Below, one piece after another: positions 9,589-21,500 of a DNA stretch of 64,000 bases. Both the position numbers and the translations under genes were made by a program. Each line of letters opens with the position of its first letter. Position 1 is the stretch's first letter. Source of the stretch: Hippopus hippopus (taxonomy: Eukaryota; Mollusca; Bivalvia; Cardiida; Cardiidae); the NCBI GenBank assembly GCA_946811185.2, contig OX328099.1:15775859-15839858 (forward strand). The letters are read 5' to 3'. The notes beneath the pieces were generated by a model. The model was given only the letters and a program-made list of their open reading frames with translations, ran no database searches and was not told where the DNA came from.

Positions 9589-12216
9589 TCAATTCATAAT
9601 TGCTTTTAAAATTTTATGCGCACTTTCCGAATCCATATTACTTAATACCCCTGATTTAAGTAATTCATCCAAAGCTTTTACCTTATTGTCTATTGGCCGT
9701 GGACTGATCCAGTGTGCTACAACATCTCCATATCTGTCCGGTGGTTTCTTTTGTCTCGTTGACCGTCTTGGAGCAGGTACAGGTAAGTTGTTACTAAAAT
9801 CATTTCCACTTTCATCAGGTAAGTTTTCATTTTCTTCAGTCGTCTTTTCAGGTTCTACTGTTTGAGGAATCTTTTCGGTGATGCTCGTCTGTTGAGTATG
9901 TAACTCATCAGCTTTATGTAACTCTATATCTCCACTTTCTTCTTCTCTACTCTGTTCCTCAGCCGGTTCTACACTTTCTTCTTTCTGTAACCCTTTCTCT
10001 TCTCTATCTTCTTTCTCTTCGGCATCTTCTGTCGGAATTTCAGTCTGAATTTCCTTTGCCTCTCTTCTCCGAACATCTGGCTCTGTGATGAAGACATGGG
10101 CGTCCCCATGGTGAAATGTGCCTATAACACTTCCCTCCTCATCACTGTCAGATACTTCATGCATGACGTCATGACTCTTCTCTGCACTGTCGAGTTCTTC
10201 AGCGTTTTCCTCTGTTACATTTTCCTCTTCAACAATTAACTCTTCATCATGATCATCTTCTTCTTCGGTTCCTTCTATCTTAAATAGAAGGTTTCTGTGT
10301 AAAACCTTTTCAGTTCCTGATGACTTTGACCTTATCTTGAAAACAGGTATTTCTGTTCTAGGTTGATCTATGACAACGTACTTTTCATCCTCAAATCGAT
10401 CACTTATCTTGTGTTTGCCATCAAACGCTACTCTTTTGACGAGAACTTTGTCACCAATCGTGAGTTTGACTGCTTTTACCTTTCTGTCATAATATCTTTT
10501 CTGTTTTCTCTTCGCATTCTCAGTGTGTTGTTCAACGACTTGTCTTGTCTTTTCAATCCGATCTTTGAGGTCTGCTACAAACTCTCTAGTTGTTTCATTG
10601 GTTATCTCCTCTGTGACTTTTTCGAACTGTACATCAATGGGAAGCTTTGGTTTGCGGCCAAACATCAGTTCATATGGAGAGAATTTTGTAGAATCATGTG
10701 GTGTACTATTATAGTAGAACACCAGTGAAGCTATGTACTTTTTCCAATCCTGTTTTTTCTCGTTTTCCAAAGTTCCTAGCATGTCCAGTAAAGTTCTGTT
10801 GAATCTTTCTGGTCCGGCATTTCCTTGAGGGTGGTAAGGTGCTGTATGTGTCTTCTTCATATTTGTTATCTGACAAAGTTCTTTGATAATTTCACTTTCA
10901 AAATTAGCACCTTGGTCCGAATGAAGTCTAGTTGGTATTCCGTAGTTCACTATGAAATTGTTGTAAAAGGCCTCTGCGGTGGTTTTAGCTGTCTGGTTCT
11001 TTGTAGGAACTGCCAGAGCATACTTGGTAAAATGATCTGTGATGACCAGTACATTTGATATTCCGCCTTTTGAAGGTTCTAATGTTAAATAATCCATGCA
11101 AACTAGTTCCAAAGGATAAGTTGTATGAATATTCACTAGAGGAGCTCTTTCGCTTGTAGATGACTTTCTTCTCATACAACGGTCACATTTGTTGATCCAG
11201 TTCTCTATATCTCTACTCATTCCAGGCCAATAAAAACGTTCTCTCGCCAGTTTCAATGTTCTCTCTTTTCCTGGATGCCCAACATCGTTGTGTAATCCGC
11301 GAAGTACCTCTTCCTCATACTTTGTTGGTAAAACTAATTGCTCTGTCTCTTGTTCTTCGTCTTTGATCTTTCGATATAAAACACCTCTTTTCACGTGAAA
11401 GTTCTTATAGTGTTTTCTCATTGATAAGTCTTCTTTGCTGAATACATTCTTTGGTATTGTTTGATCGATTACAGCAATTCTCCATTTCTCAATAACTCTA
11501 TCTTCTCTCTGGGCTCTTCTAACTTCTCTTAGTTCTTTCTGTGCCATAGTTTGTCCAGGTACTTCCAAAACTTCCGTTATATTGATATTGCAACATGGAA
11601 GAGTTTCAATGAAGGATTGCGTAATTGGACAGCACAGTGCTTTTACAGTCTCATTATCGATCTTCACTAGTGATTCGTTGTCTTCTGATTTCACTTTCTC
11701 ATGAGGATATCTACTCATAATGTCTGCATCAGTATTCTTCATTCCAGGCCTGTAGAATATCTCAAAAGTGTACTCTCCAAGAGCAGATGCCCATCTGTGG
11801 CCTGTCGCGTCTAGCTTTGCACTCTTCAAGATACATGTCAGAGGATTATTATCGGTAAGAACTGTAAATTTATTCAATCTTAAGTATTCAGAAAACTTTT
11901 CTGTTACTGCCCATTTCAATGCAAGGAATTCTAGTTTGAATGCGCTGTAGTTCTTTTCCGACTTGGTTAGTGCTCTACTTGCGTAAGCAATCACTCTTTT
12001 TTGATCGTCCTGATTTTGATAAAGAACTGCTCCAAGTCCCCTTGTCGATGCATCCACGTGAAGCTCGAACTGAACAGTAAAATCCGGGTAGGCCAGCACT
12101 GGTGGTGAGGTTAAGATACTCTTCAATTTGTCAAATAGTGCTTGCTCCTTTTCAGTCCATCTAAATTCTTCTTCTTTTCTCCTCTGTCCCTTCCTCTTTG
12201 AAGTTGGAGGTAACAA
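9589..12216 (-). CDS. Gypsy pol fragment: RNase H and integrase
   Basis: An 875-residue open frame. RNase H spans roughly residues 45-170, with the acidic residues D55 (VDAS), E96 and D122 (TDNN) and a late aspartate near 165. The integrase H2C2 zinc finger follows (H309, H314, C344, C347). The catalytic core has D375 (MDYL), D434 (HSDQG) and E470 (GPERFN), an exact DD35E spacing. A small SH3-like region follows near 600-670, and then a long glutamate-rich tail. Integrase normally inserts element cDNA into the chromosome. The true beginning lies upstream in the reverse transcriptase frame at 12252-12608, from which this frame is cut off by a frameshift. The first methionine is therefore not a real start. 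Confidence 0.93.
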   Translation of the reverse strand: MLPPTSKRKGQRRKEEEFRWTEKEQALFDKLKSILTSPPVLAYPDFTVQFELHVDASTRGLGAVLYQNQDDQKRVIAYASRALTKSEKNYSAFKLEFLALKWAVTEKFSEYLRLNKFTVLTDNNPLTCILKSAKLDATGHRWASALGEYTFEIFYRPGMKNTDADIMSRYPHEKVKSEDNESLVKIDNETVKALCCPITQSFIETLPCCNINITEVLEVPGQTMAQKELREVRRAQREDRVIEKWRIAVIDQTIPKNVFSKEDLSMRKHYKNFHVKRGVLYRKIKDEEQETEQLVLPTKYEEEVLRGLHNDVGHPGKERTLKLARERFYWPGMSRDIENWINKCDRCMRRKSSTSERAPLVNIHTTYPLELVCMDYLTLEPSKGGISNVLVITDHFTKYALAVPTKNQTAKTTAEAFYNNFIVNYGIPTRLHSDQGANFESEIIKELCQITNMKKTHTAPYHPQGNAGPERFNRTLLDMLGTLENEKKQDWKKYIASLVFYYNSTPHDSTKFSPYELMFGRKPKLPIDVQFEKVTEEITNETTREFVADLKDRIEKTRQVVEQHTENAKRKQKRYYDRKVKAVKLTIGDKVLVKRVAFDGKHKISDRFEDEKYVVIDQPRTEIPVFKIRSKSSGTEKVLHRNLLFKIEGTEEEDDHDEELIVEEENVTEENAEELDSAEKSHDVMHEVSDSDEEGSVIGTFHHGDAHVFITEPDVRRREAKEIQTEIPTEDAEEKEDREEKGLQKEESVEPAEEQSREEESGDIELHKADELHTQQTSITEKIPQTVEPEKTTEENENLPDESGNDFSNNLPVPAPRRSTRQKKPPDRYGDVVAHWISPRPIDNKVKALDELLKSGVLSNMDSESAHKILKAIMN

Positions 12217-12251
12217 TTCTGCTAGAGGTCTCGTTGTTTTACTAAAATCCT

Positions 12252-12618
12252 TTAAAATAGTCTATAATATCCTGCAAAGGCCAGAAACGATCTTAAGTCA
12301 TCTGAATTTGATGGTGAAGGCCAGTTCTTGATTTTTTCTATCTTTGATGGATCGGTTTCGATTCCTTCCGAACTTACGACATGTCCGAAAAAGTTGACTC
12401 TCTCTTTAATGAACATACATTTCTTTGCCGACAATTTAAGGTTGCACTCAGTCAATCTGGTTAGTATCAAATCTAGTCGATATAGGTGTTCCTCAAAAGT
12501 TTCAGCAAAAACTATTAGATCGTCCAGATATATTACGCAAATGGTCATATTGTATTCCCCTAGGCACTCCTCCATCAGTCTTTGATATGTTGCTGGTGAA
12601 TTAGACAATCCAAAACAC
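12252..12618 (-). pseudogene. Reverse transcriptase fragment of the gypsy element
   Basis: The open stretch encodes the second half of a Ty3/gypsy reverse transcriptase. It has an FGLSNSPATYQRLM-type motif at its start, the catalytic YLDD box about 30 residues in, and FFGHVVSSEGIETDPSKI and FAGYYRLF in the thumb/connection region. The fingers and first part of the palm are missing, because sequence upstream of 12618 is leader rather than pol. A one-base length change near 12250 ends the frame; the next frame resumes at 12216 with the linker before RNase H. Two independent lesions therefore disable polymerase function. Confidence 0.9.
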
Positions 12619-12757
12619 TACCAAATCACTATAATCACAAATCACTTTGATCACAAATCACACAGAACAAATCACAATCACTTCTCTGCAGATGATAATA
12701 GCTGTTTTCCACCAATTTCGAAGTTGCCTCTCCAAATTCATAACAAGTTGGGCGCCA
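12619..12757 (-). other. Gypsy leader joined to pol by an internal deletion
   Basis: In element direction this short leader follows the primer binding site and runs straight into mid reverse transcriptase. It contains several AATCAC/ATCACAAATCAC repeats around 12625-12680, which could mark the deletion junction. A full-length relative would have several kilobases of gag and pol here. Confidence 0.6.
12739..12756 (-). promoter_or_regulatory. Primer binding site, lysine-tRNA type
   Basis: On the - strand TGGCGCCCAACTTGTTAT starts 3 nt inside the 5' LTR end. The first 11 bases match the classical tRNA-Lys(1,2) primer binding site. Confidence 0.7.
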
Positions 12758-12759
12758 TT

Positions 12760-13480
12760 TGTAACCTTCTGCTGTCTGACCCGGTTTGGAAGGTTTAAGG
12801 GTGTTGGGTCTTTGGTCCGGAATTGGGAAAAGTGGGGAAATGATGGAACGAAGATGTCAGATTTGATTTCTTACACTGTATTTCATCTAATGCTCACGAG
12901 CTATACATCTACATTTTTACAATCTGAAAATAAAATAATACAAAAGACCTTAGTACAGTCCTTCTACACAGTATTTCAATAAAACAAGTCAAACAATCGA
13001 TAAAACAACATTTACAAGATCTAGTGCAGCTTACCAATTTTAGGAACTGACTGTACACGTTCCAATCCACACAAAAGGCTAATCTCTCCGTGCGTAGTGT
13101 TACCTGTAAAACAATGCGAACGAATTAAAAACATGCAAACAAAATGTTAGGTTCGGGAAGTGACGGGCGGGTCAGCCAAAGCCGCGGAAACCGACTACAT
13201 TTCACAAAACGGCGTCAAACTTCTTTAAATTAAATGGACCTTCACGAAAACGACATACAGACATTTTCAACACACTAAAAGGAATGTACGAGAGCTGCTA
13301 CAAACCAAATCAAGAGTTCCACCATGGAGTAAATAAATTTGCAAATCATGCGATGTGGACTTCTGTTCAAACAAAAGACAAGACAGACAAAGAAAGTCAC
13401 ATGACACGAACCCGCGAAAAACGTAATACATGTACTTAAAAAAACAGAATGATAAAATCCGGTATATATAGTCCAGTTCA
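12760..13480 (-). repeat. 5' LTR of the gypsy element
   Basis: A 721-bp direct repeat of 8422-9143. In element direction it starts TGAACTGG and ends GGTTACA. Differences from the 3' LTR that I noticed are one C/T transition near 13096, the GTAT/GAAA change at about 13462 and a small indel at the outer end. Confidence 0.95.
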
Positions 13481-13484
13481 TAAC

Positions 13485-14030
13485 AAATACACTTTTCCCG
13501 TATGATAGCATTAGTTTCTTTCTAGTATTAACCACGTCCAAGAATGTACATCTCGTGTTGTGTACCACCCCAGAAACCACAACGTTCATGTGTTAATGAG
13601 TTTCTCTGTGTCTCCCAAAGATGCCTCAATCGCTTCATCAGCTACCTGGGAATAAGCTTAAGTGTTGCGTGCATTTTAGGCCTCTTTTAGACATACTGAA
13701 AAGACACATTAATTTAGCTGGTCCTCCAGTTAAACACTCCACACCAATCTGCTTATTTTCCTGTTATATTTTTTCCCACGGTTTTCTCTCAGTACCTATC
13801 AAAATATCGTTATTATTTTTCTTATGTTATACATTATTATTAACCAGTAACTGTGTACCTGGAATTTTGGATAAGGACCATATAAACTTTGCTTTCGTTC
13901 TAATCCATTTCGTCAGTTATTTTTGTTATACTATTGATTTGTCTCTAAATGCTTGTAATTAATTGATGAATAAAATACGTTTAAACTAACATTAATTTAA
14001 CAAGTTCTTCTAGGGAATAATTGCTTATTT
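13485..14030. other. No feature recognised
   Basis: Intergenic sequence. An open frame of 113 codons starting at 13621 shows no domain and is leucine/phenylalanine-rich in the manner of AT-rich non-coding DNA. Confidence 0.4.
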
Positions 14031-14033
14031 AAC

Positions 14034-14170
14034 CCTCCCGGCGCCACATGCGTCAACCGTGACGTGCTTTTGCTGACGGCACAGATCAAGGTACAGAACG
14101 TACAGTCTGTTCTTGGATCTAGATACTGTCCCCTTGTTTAGTCAAGCCTTGTTCAAGATAATCATCTGAG
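14034..14170. mobile_element. Family B-like palindromic fragment
   Basis: ACCCTCCCGGCGCCACATGC is followed by a decayed palindrome GATCAAGGTACAGAACGTACAGTCTGTTCTTGGATC. It resembles the copy at 48773-48900, suggesting a subfamily of B with a different terminus. Confidence 0.5.
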
Positions 14171-14269
14171 TTTCAGTGTGTTGTACTTGCAGCCATCAAA
14201 AAGGCCAGTTGATTTACTCTGCGCCGGAAGAGTAATGACTCCCATCTACACGATGCTTTAAAGCTGTTA

Positions 14270-14590
14270 AAAAATTCATTGTTACAGCCAGGGAGAATAA
14301 ACGCTGGTGAAATATGATAGACTGTAGAATGGTACAGACTTTAATCAGCGGTGTAAAGATAGATAAATTACCGATTTTTATAGAGTAAGGGATAAATACA
14401 CATTATATCGTAAACCGATATTCGATTTATAACCGGAAGCGTCAGGATGATGATTTCTTCGATGGCCCTCAAAAACGAAATGCATTTTCTATCGGTCGTA
14501 ATCTATGCATGCAACCTTGCAACCGTCAGCGGCAACATTAGCATGAAGATACAAGAATGATTATAGTTTGATGAAATAAAGATGAAATGG
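14270..14590 (+). repeat. Interspersed repeat, paired with 60545-60850
   Basis: Blocks such as GATAAATTACC, CGGTCGTAATCTATGCA, GCGGCAACATTAGCATGAAG and GATGAAATAAAGATGAAATG recur in the same order at 60545-60850. The copies are clearly diverged. No termini or coding could be defined. Confidence 0.6.
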
Positions 14591-14929
14591 GTAAAAAAAA
14601 ACTTGGTCATGGAGGGATGTTTAAAATTGAAAAATAAAGGGTTTATAGGTCAGGTTTTTTTTTTTTTAAACTAAATGCAAGCCAAAATGAGGCCTACGGA
14701 GTCATTCAGGGATAAATTTAATTCAGTAATTTGCATTCTAAGTACCAAATCAGTCTGACATTGACCTAAAAATCTTCAGCATCAGTAGTATGGAATACGC
14801 AAAATAAATTGTCGGCAAGAGACTTTAGTTCTATAGATAGCAGATCATCGGGTAGCAGGGTACGTAGATTGTGAGAAACGATAGAGAGTAACAGGCCAGT
14901 AAACTTTAGTGTTATTCTTATGAAAGTTG

Positions 14930-15165
14930 AACAAGAGCACCAAATACGGATGCCAACGCTCGACTGTAGTCGCCTGATTTGCAGTGAAATTCAAGTCAAA
15001 AAAGGTACATAAGTGTGTCAAAAATACTTGATGGTTATAGTTTACAACATGTCTAAGTTTGAATTAAATACCTTTAGTAACGGCAGAGATATAAAGAGAT
15101 ATCATAAAATGTCAAAAGTTTTTGCACGAAATTTTTTGCCGCCGACGACGACGCAGACGACGGCA
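14930..15165 (+). repeat. Interspersed repeat with (CGACGA)n tail
   Basis: A block beginning CAAGAGCACCAAATACGGAT ends in GCCGCCGACGACGACGCAGA. An origin-rich tail of CGACGA units is typical of Helitron-like or SINE-like bivalve repeats. The exact class is unknown. Confidence 0.4.
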
Positions 15166-15555
15166 AGGCTTTGACATTAATAAAAAAAAAACCCGAAAAA
15201 TTGCCACAAATATTGAAAAAAATCCGGTAGACACAATGTAAGATCGAAAAACTTATGGTATAAACAACCCCAGAGCGCAATAATAAGAATAAAAAAATGG
15301 TTATGATGGTGGAAACGACTCAAGATAGCGCGCGAATCATTTCAACTATTGAAAAGCCGTATTGATAGACAATATATTGTACTTTAAATTTTACGACAAC
15401 ATCCTCATTGAAACAGACTGTCTTGGAGTAGTATGATCTATCACGATTACTTTTTTGTGATTGAATCTTTTACAAAAGTGCTGTAAGCAATGGAATATTA
15501 CATTTGAAGATAATTTTTGACGTCCTTCTTAATTGCGACATATCATAAAACAAAC

Positions 15556-18500
15556 ATGGACGAATTGTTGGGTTTGAGCGTTGTTGCCGCAATATTACTA
15601 GGCATTTTAGGTTTATTATTGGTCCTTTACTCAATCTTATTTTCCAAAGATGTCGTCGAAAAACAAGTTAATGAAATAAGACAGAAATCCGACCCAGCTT
15701 CTCTTCTTGTTGTGTTAGGTTCAGGTAAATAATATTCGAATTCAAAATGGAATGGTATCCGGACGCAACTACTCCGGATAGCCGCCCCCCTCCTCCGAAA
15801 AACACGCCCTCACTTGTTAATAGCTGACAATTTCCCCAACAACTTAGCTACTATCAATATTGCAAAATTCCCCTCAACCGTTTTTCAATGTGGAAGGAAT
15901 TTAGTTTCCCAGAAAAACATCCACTTTTAATAAATGCTTGATATTGTGCAGTGAGCTAGATGTCATCTGGTAAAACTAACTTTAAAGGCAATAGATTGCT
16001 AATGAATAAAAGAGTTAGGTAAGGATTGATTTAAACATAGAAAGGCATTTTTAAATGACATTTAATAGAAAAACAAAATGTTAGAAAAGAAAAAACACTC
16101 TTTACTAAACGACGAAATAGTGAACATGTCCAGATTAAAAGCATTTCCAGACGACAGACTAAATGCAGGGCTTTATCCATGCATTTTGGGAAAAGGCCCC
16201 TGGCCAAATTGGGAAAAAATTATCGACAAAATGTCAAAATTGGGAAAATAATATTGACAAAAAATGTAAAGTTTGGAACACATTTAACCTTACAATAAAC
16301 TTGATAAGGCGTTTAATGTACTACTGAATCAATACTGCTTTTTTCCAAACTTCTCCTCTTTTTGGATGGATGTGTTCTCATTTGTCTTTCATACTAGTTC
16401 TAGTGTCTAAACTGAAAGACCCCCGTCAAACCCCTCCCCCCCACCCCCGTTAGGTAGGATTTTTAAATTGTCTTATAAAGATATTTGTTTTTCTGGTGAA
16501 TGAATAGAGGAATTATTTCCTGTTTTATTTTCTATATTGTGTGTATGCAAGTCAGCTGATAGAAGTCACTATCAAGGCTAGATAAGACAGATTGAAGAGC
16601 CTCTGATCGGTTGAGGTCTTTTGACAATTGTTTTGTCACGTGTTTTCGTGGTTTTTTCCCATAACGATTTATCTTTGAAAACAATTTTTTGTGTGCTTTG
16701 ACATATATGGAAAGATTGAGAAATCGTCCTTTTCTGTGGTAGACCTAGTACAGTATTGAAAAAAACCCTGTTAAAAAATAATTGGGGAGAGGAAACTTCA
16801 CACTTGACTTTTGCGCTATACGACTTCGGGTGTGTCGATAGTCCCACAGCCATACTGATACCCGCTCTTTAATTATCACCTTGAATTTATTACCCAAAAC
16901 TGATGACTGTATTGGCTACGTCCGAGAATTAATAAGCTTGTTTTAGATAGAGTGTATCCATTTCGGCCGACGACAAACTCTGCTCACAAATTATACAGAC
17001 GATTACTGTGCTAAGACAAAGACGAACCGCTCGAGACAACCAATCGAAATTTGAAAGTGAAAAAAATCCCTCATGGTCTAGATTTGGCCGGGTATTTTTC
17101 ATAACTTGTTCCTGATTCAGGACTGTCAATTTAGGAGCTGGGTTCTTTATTTTTGCCTAACGAAACTCCGCTTCGCTGCAATATGTGCGTGGCAGTTGCC
17201 GTTAAGTTAACAGTTGTCTGTATTTGTTATTTTGTACGTGTAAACCAAGAACGGTTTACACCCAGATAATTGAGTCAATGCATGAATCGGTTGAAAATAT
17301 ATACGGATGCAGTCTATAGTTAATTCGCCCCCTAATATTTTCATACCTACAATACAACGTTAGTCGATTTCCTGCTTGAACTGTGGTTAATGCCCGCAAA
17401 TTTGGGAAAACTCTGGCTGATACATCAGACTATTTTCTTTTTCTAGCCTCCAATTGGGAATTTTATTTTATGGAATTGGGGAAAAAATTACACTTTTTGC
17501 AATTGGGAATGGGGCCGAAATTCGGCCCCGCAGGAAAGGAAGAAAATCCCCTGAAATGTGACTTAATTAATGGAATTCATCTGTGATAAGGTAAAATCAT
17601 TGTGGGAAAAGGAAAAAATGCTTGTTAGCAGCAATGTTTACAGGGGCAATTGACACTAAAATCTTATAGATTCCCTCGAAATTGCTGCGTAATGCACGAC
17701 AAAGTACACACATTTTTTAAGGAGAAAGAAAAAAGAAAGAAATTGAAAAACAAAACTGAACAATAATGACCAGTATATACTTTAAGGAAACCATACAAAA
17801 TTTACATGGACCCATTACAGATTGAGAATAATGAAGGGAGGTAACCCAAGACATTTCCAGAAAACCAAATATTTTTTTGTTTGTTTACTTTCAGGTGGTC
17901 ATACAACTGAAATATTGAGCATGGTAAACCATCTTGGAAGCCATTACAGACCTAGATACTATATTTTGGCAAAAACAGACAAAATGAGTGAGGACAAAGT
18001 TACACATCTAGAAGCTGAGAAGTCAAAAAAAGTGAGAGGACCATGCATGTGTATGAGTCATGCTATGTAAAAAAGTGGTTTAATGCATCAGCAAAAAGTA
18101 ACCTCCTATTTCAGCCTGCACATTCAACACAGTCTCTCCTGAGTCAAAACTTTTTGCTCTTGGTAAATTTTCTGCCTATCAAAGTACCATTCTACCCCAT
18201 GATACAGTTGGTTTTAGAAAAAGGCTGTCTCTTTTTTGCTTGATGACTTGCTTAGTATAAAGAATTATGAATATGCATTTTACTAGCTTTTCTCAGAGCA
18301 CTGGGCATACATGTATGACTGTGTGTAAATTACAGAAAAGTATGACTATAAGAAAATTTTGAAGACTACATTTGTTATGTATATATAGTAGATCTACATC
18401 CCTAGCAGACTCTGCAATGCACACAAAGGCTGATGAATTTCTACCTCTACCAAAACCTTTTAAGTTGGCAACTATGAGTATGGTGTAATGACTAATTCAA

Positions 18501-21500
18501 TTCTTTACCAAACAACATTTTAGACATATCCATAGTATTTGCAGATGACAAATCAAATATAGCTAAAAAGATATTTTCTGTCTTAGAAATGGTAGAAAAC
18601 ATTGTGGGAAAAGGAGAAAATGGTGGTTACCAGCATTTTCTCCTTTTCTCAGGATGTTTTCAGAAGCCATCTTCTTCAGGGTCGTTGACACATAGGATTG
18701 TTTGGTTGAGGGTTAAGAAAGGAATATGAAGCCCAAGCAAGCTGACCTTTTGTGATTTGTGTTTATAGTAAAGGCATACTGATCCCTTAAACTGGATAGT
18801 ATACACTTTCCTTTGGACTAAATATCCAGCATAAGAAGGTATTGCCATTGCTATTACTATATTTTAAAGCTTTGTTTGAGTAAATATTCATTATGTGCCT
18901 CTTTCATGGAATAGTATGCTACATCTTTGAGACTTTAACTTTTTTTCTTTTTTTTTTGATAACAATAAATATGTGTTAATTGTTGGTTATATTGAAAGAT
19001 ACATGTACTTCATCCACTAATTTTTTTGTTTCAGTTAGCATTTTGATATGGAGAGAGATTTTGTACATAGTATGACTGGAAAGCAAGCCTGACCCTTTAC
19101 CAGACGACAAAAAGTTAGACTTGTCCAAAGTGAAAGCCTTTGCAGTTGACAAATTAAATGTAGCTCAAGCAATAATATTCTTTTAAGAAAATGCCATAAA
19201 CATTGATGAAAAAAGAAAAAATGCTGGTAACCAGTATTTTCTCCCTTTTCCCACATTGTTTTCCAAAGGCTTTCTTTCTCAGGGTCGTTGAAATACAGGA
19301 TTGTTTAGTAAAGGGTTAAGCTTGTTTGTGTCTAATTCTTGGATGGGTGACCAAAGCTGTTGCATACCATACTGTTTGAAAAGCATGGTTTTATCACAGG
19401 TGCTGTTAATTTTGTCATTCTTGCAGAAAGATGAATATAAAGTATACAAAATACCAAGAAGTAGAGAAGTAAAGCAATCTTGGATCAGTTCTGTCATTTC
19501 AACAATATATGCAGCCGTATATGCCTTTCCACTAGTTTTCAGGTTACATCCAGAAATTGTGAGTAAATTTTTCTTGTGTATTCCCAGTAGTGACATAAAC
19601 TTTTCTGCAGAGATTGAATAACTCTTTACCAGACGACAAAAGTTTAGATTTGTCTAAATGGAAAGCATTTGCTGACGGCAACTTAGTGTTGCTCAAGTAA
19701 TGGGATATGTCTTTGAAAGATAAAAAAACCATTGTTGGAAATGGAAAAATTTCTCCTTTTCCCAAAATCTTTTCAAAAGCCAAGTTCCACTGGGTTTTTT
19801 TAAACTCGGTACTGTGTGGTAAAGGGTTCCCTATCATTGGCAACACAAGAAGCCCTTGCAGATAACATAGATAAAGATCAGATTTCATGGATCTGAGATT
19901 TGTCATTATTACACCTTCCATTAGTTTATCCTAAACTTAGACTAAAATGCTCATGGGTTTGTATTTTTTTACAAGAAAGATGAAATTATATTTTCCAAGT
20001 GTAAAAGCATTATTATTTTCTCTAAAATGTAGAAAATGTAGCAAACAGTATAGGACATAAGTTGGCATAAGTTGGCAGCTGAGATAAGTTCTAATAAACA
20101 TAAAAAGAAAAAAAATGTTTTGAAGCCAGCTTTTGGTTTGCCAAATAATATTTTATTAGACAAACTTGGTAAAATGTTATATCATATCACAAATGTCAGA
20201 TCCTTTTTTTCACATTAATGATTCATCACAAATTATAGGTCAAAATACTTATGCAAAACCATACTTCTAGTATGAGGAACCTCTTAGATAGTACTGTACA
20301 AAGATGTCATGTATGGCATAATGTTAATTATTACAGAAACATGTCAGTTGACCGTTTACCAGATGACTATAATTTAGACTTATTCAGATTGGAGCAAGTC
20401 TTGGGATTTGTCTTTGAAATGGAAAAGAAATCATTGTCGAAAAAGAAGAAAATGTTGTTTACTGTCATTTTCTCCTTTTCCCTCAGCATGGGGTTGTTAA
20501 CACATAGTATTAATTGGTAAAAGGTTGAAAAGTTTGTAACAGCTATATTACACTGAAAATATGGGTGTGTGATGTTATATGGTAAATGGATATCAGGGGT
20601 ACTCTGGCAAAAAGACGTTTCATACATCTCCTTGTTGCATTGTACCAAGCAAGTCATCACATGATTATGGATCCATAAAATCCATTGAACCTAATGATTC
20701 ATTTAACAACTAAATGAATCATTAGGTAGAATGGCCCTTAGACATGTAGAAACTCAACCCATAGCAAAAAAATTGACCCAGGTCAGCCTGCGAGGACCGC
20801 ATAGGGCTGATGAGTAAATGCATTTTGCAGATGCATTAAATCCGCTTCTCACAGAGCATGACTCATATATTTTGTTTCTTTTCCAGGTGCTGTGTAATGG
20901 TCCAGGAACCTGTATACCAATATGTTTTGCAGCTTTTTTGCTCAAGGTAATGCACAAGGGTTGAAAATTCACCTATGTTTCTAAATTCAATTGTTTTAAT
21001 GTTTAATTTAATTGGCTCAGACAGTCATGCAACATTTTTTCATGCCAAAAAACACCGTATCTCCTTCCATCAAATTTCTCCGACCTATAGATGTTTAGTC
21101 TGAAAGTGGTATATATTGTTATGGTTTGACTGATTAATTGTTTGAGTACCGTGAGTTACCCCTTTACCACACAATACCAACTTTACCCATTTACTAATCA
21201 ACAAAATTTGAGACTTGTCCAAATTGAAAGCATATGTAGACAACAAAATTGAAGTAGCTCAAATGACAAAAATTGTCCATGATAGGGTAGAAAACATTGT
21301 GGGTAAAGGAGAAAATGCTGGTTACCAGCATTTTCACCTTTTCCCACTATGCTTTCAAAAAGCCTTTTCCCTCAAAGTTGTTAAAAGTCTGGGTTGTCTG
21401 GTAAAGGGTTAAATTGAGTTTTGTGCCACTTTCAACACTATGTCAGTCATATCGCGGCAACAGTTCTCTTAATTATGTCTTGGGTTTCTCTAGTAATATG

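Larger units (their letters stand above)
8422..13480 (-). mobile_element. Ty3/gypsy LTR retrotransposon, internally deleted
   Basis: Two direct LTRs bound a 3.6-kb interior on the - strand. Reading in element direction there is a 5' LTR (12760-13480), a primer binding site, about 140 bp of leader, a reverse transcriptase fragment beginning in mid-domain, RNase H, integrase, a long acidic tail, a polypurine tract and a 3' LTR (8422-9143). Gag, protease and the front of reverse transcriptase are absent, so this copy cannot be autonomous. The LTRs differ at only a few positions, so insertion was recent. The 4-bp TAAC duplication is intact, which argues that both LTRs arrived in a single insertion event. 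Confidence 0.95.

Noticed and set aside
9589..12216. Intact retroviral or errantivirus element with an envelope gene
   Set aside because: The region after integrase is an acidic tail in the same frame, with no signal peptide or membrane anchor; gag and protease are missing.
13621..13962. 113-codon open frame next to the right LTR
   Set aside because: No domain, and phenylalanine/leucine/serine-rich composition typical of T-rich DNA.
15517..15555. Upstream TTG as the ALG14 start
   Set aside because: The ATG at 15556 has good context and is directly followed by the membrane helix expected at the N-terminus.
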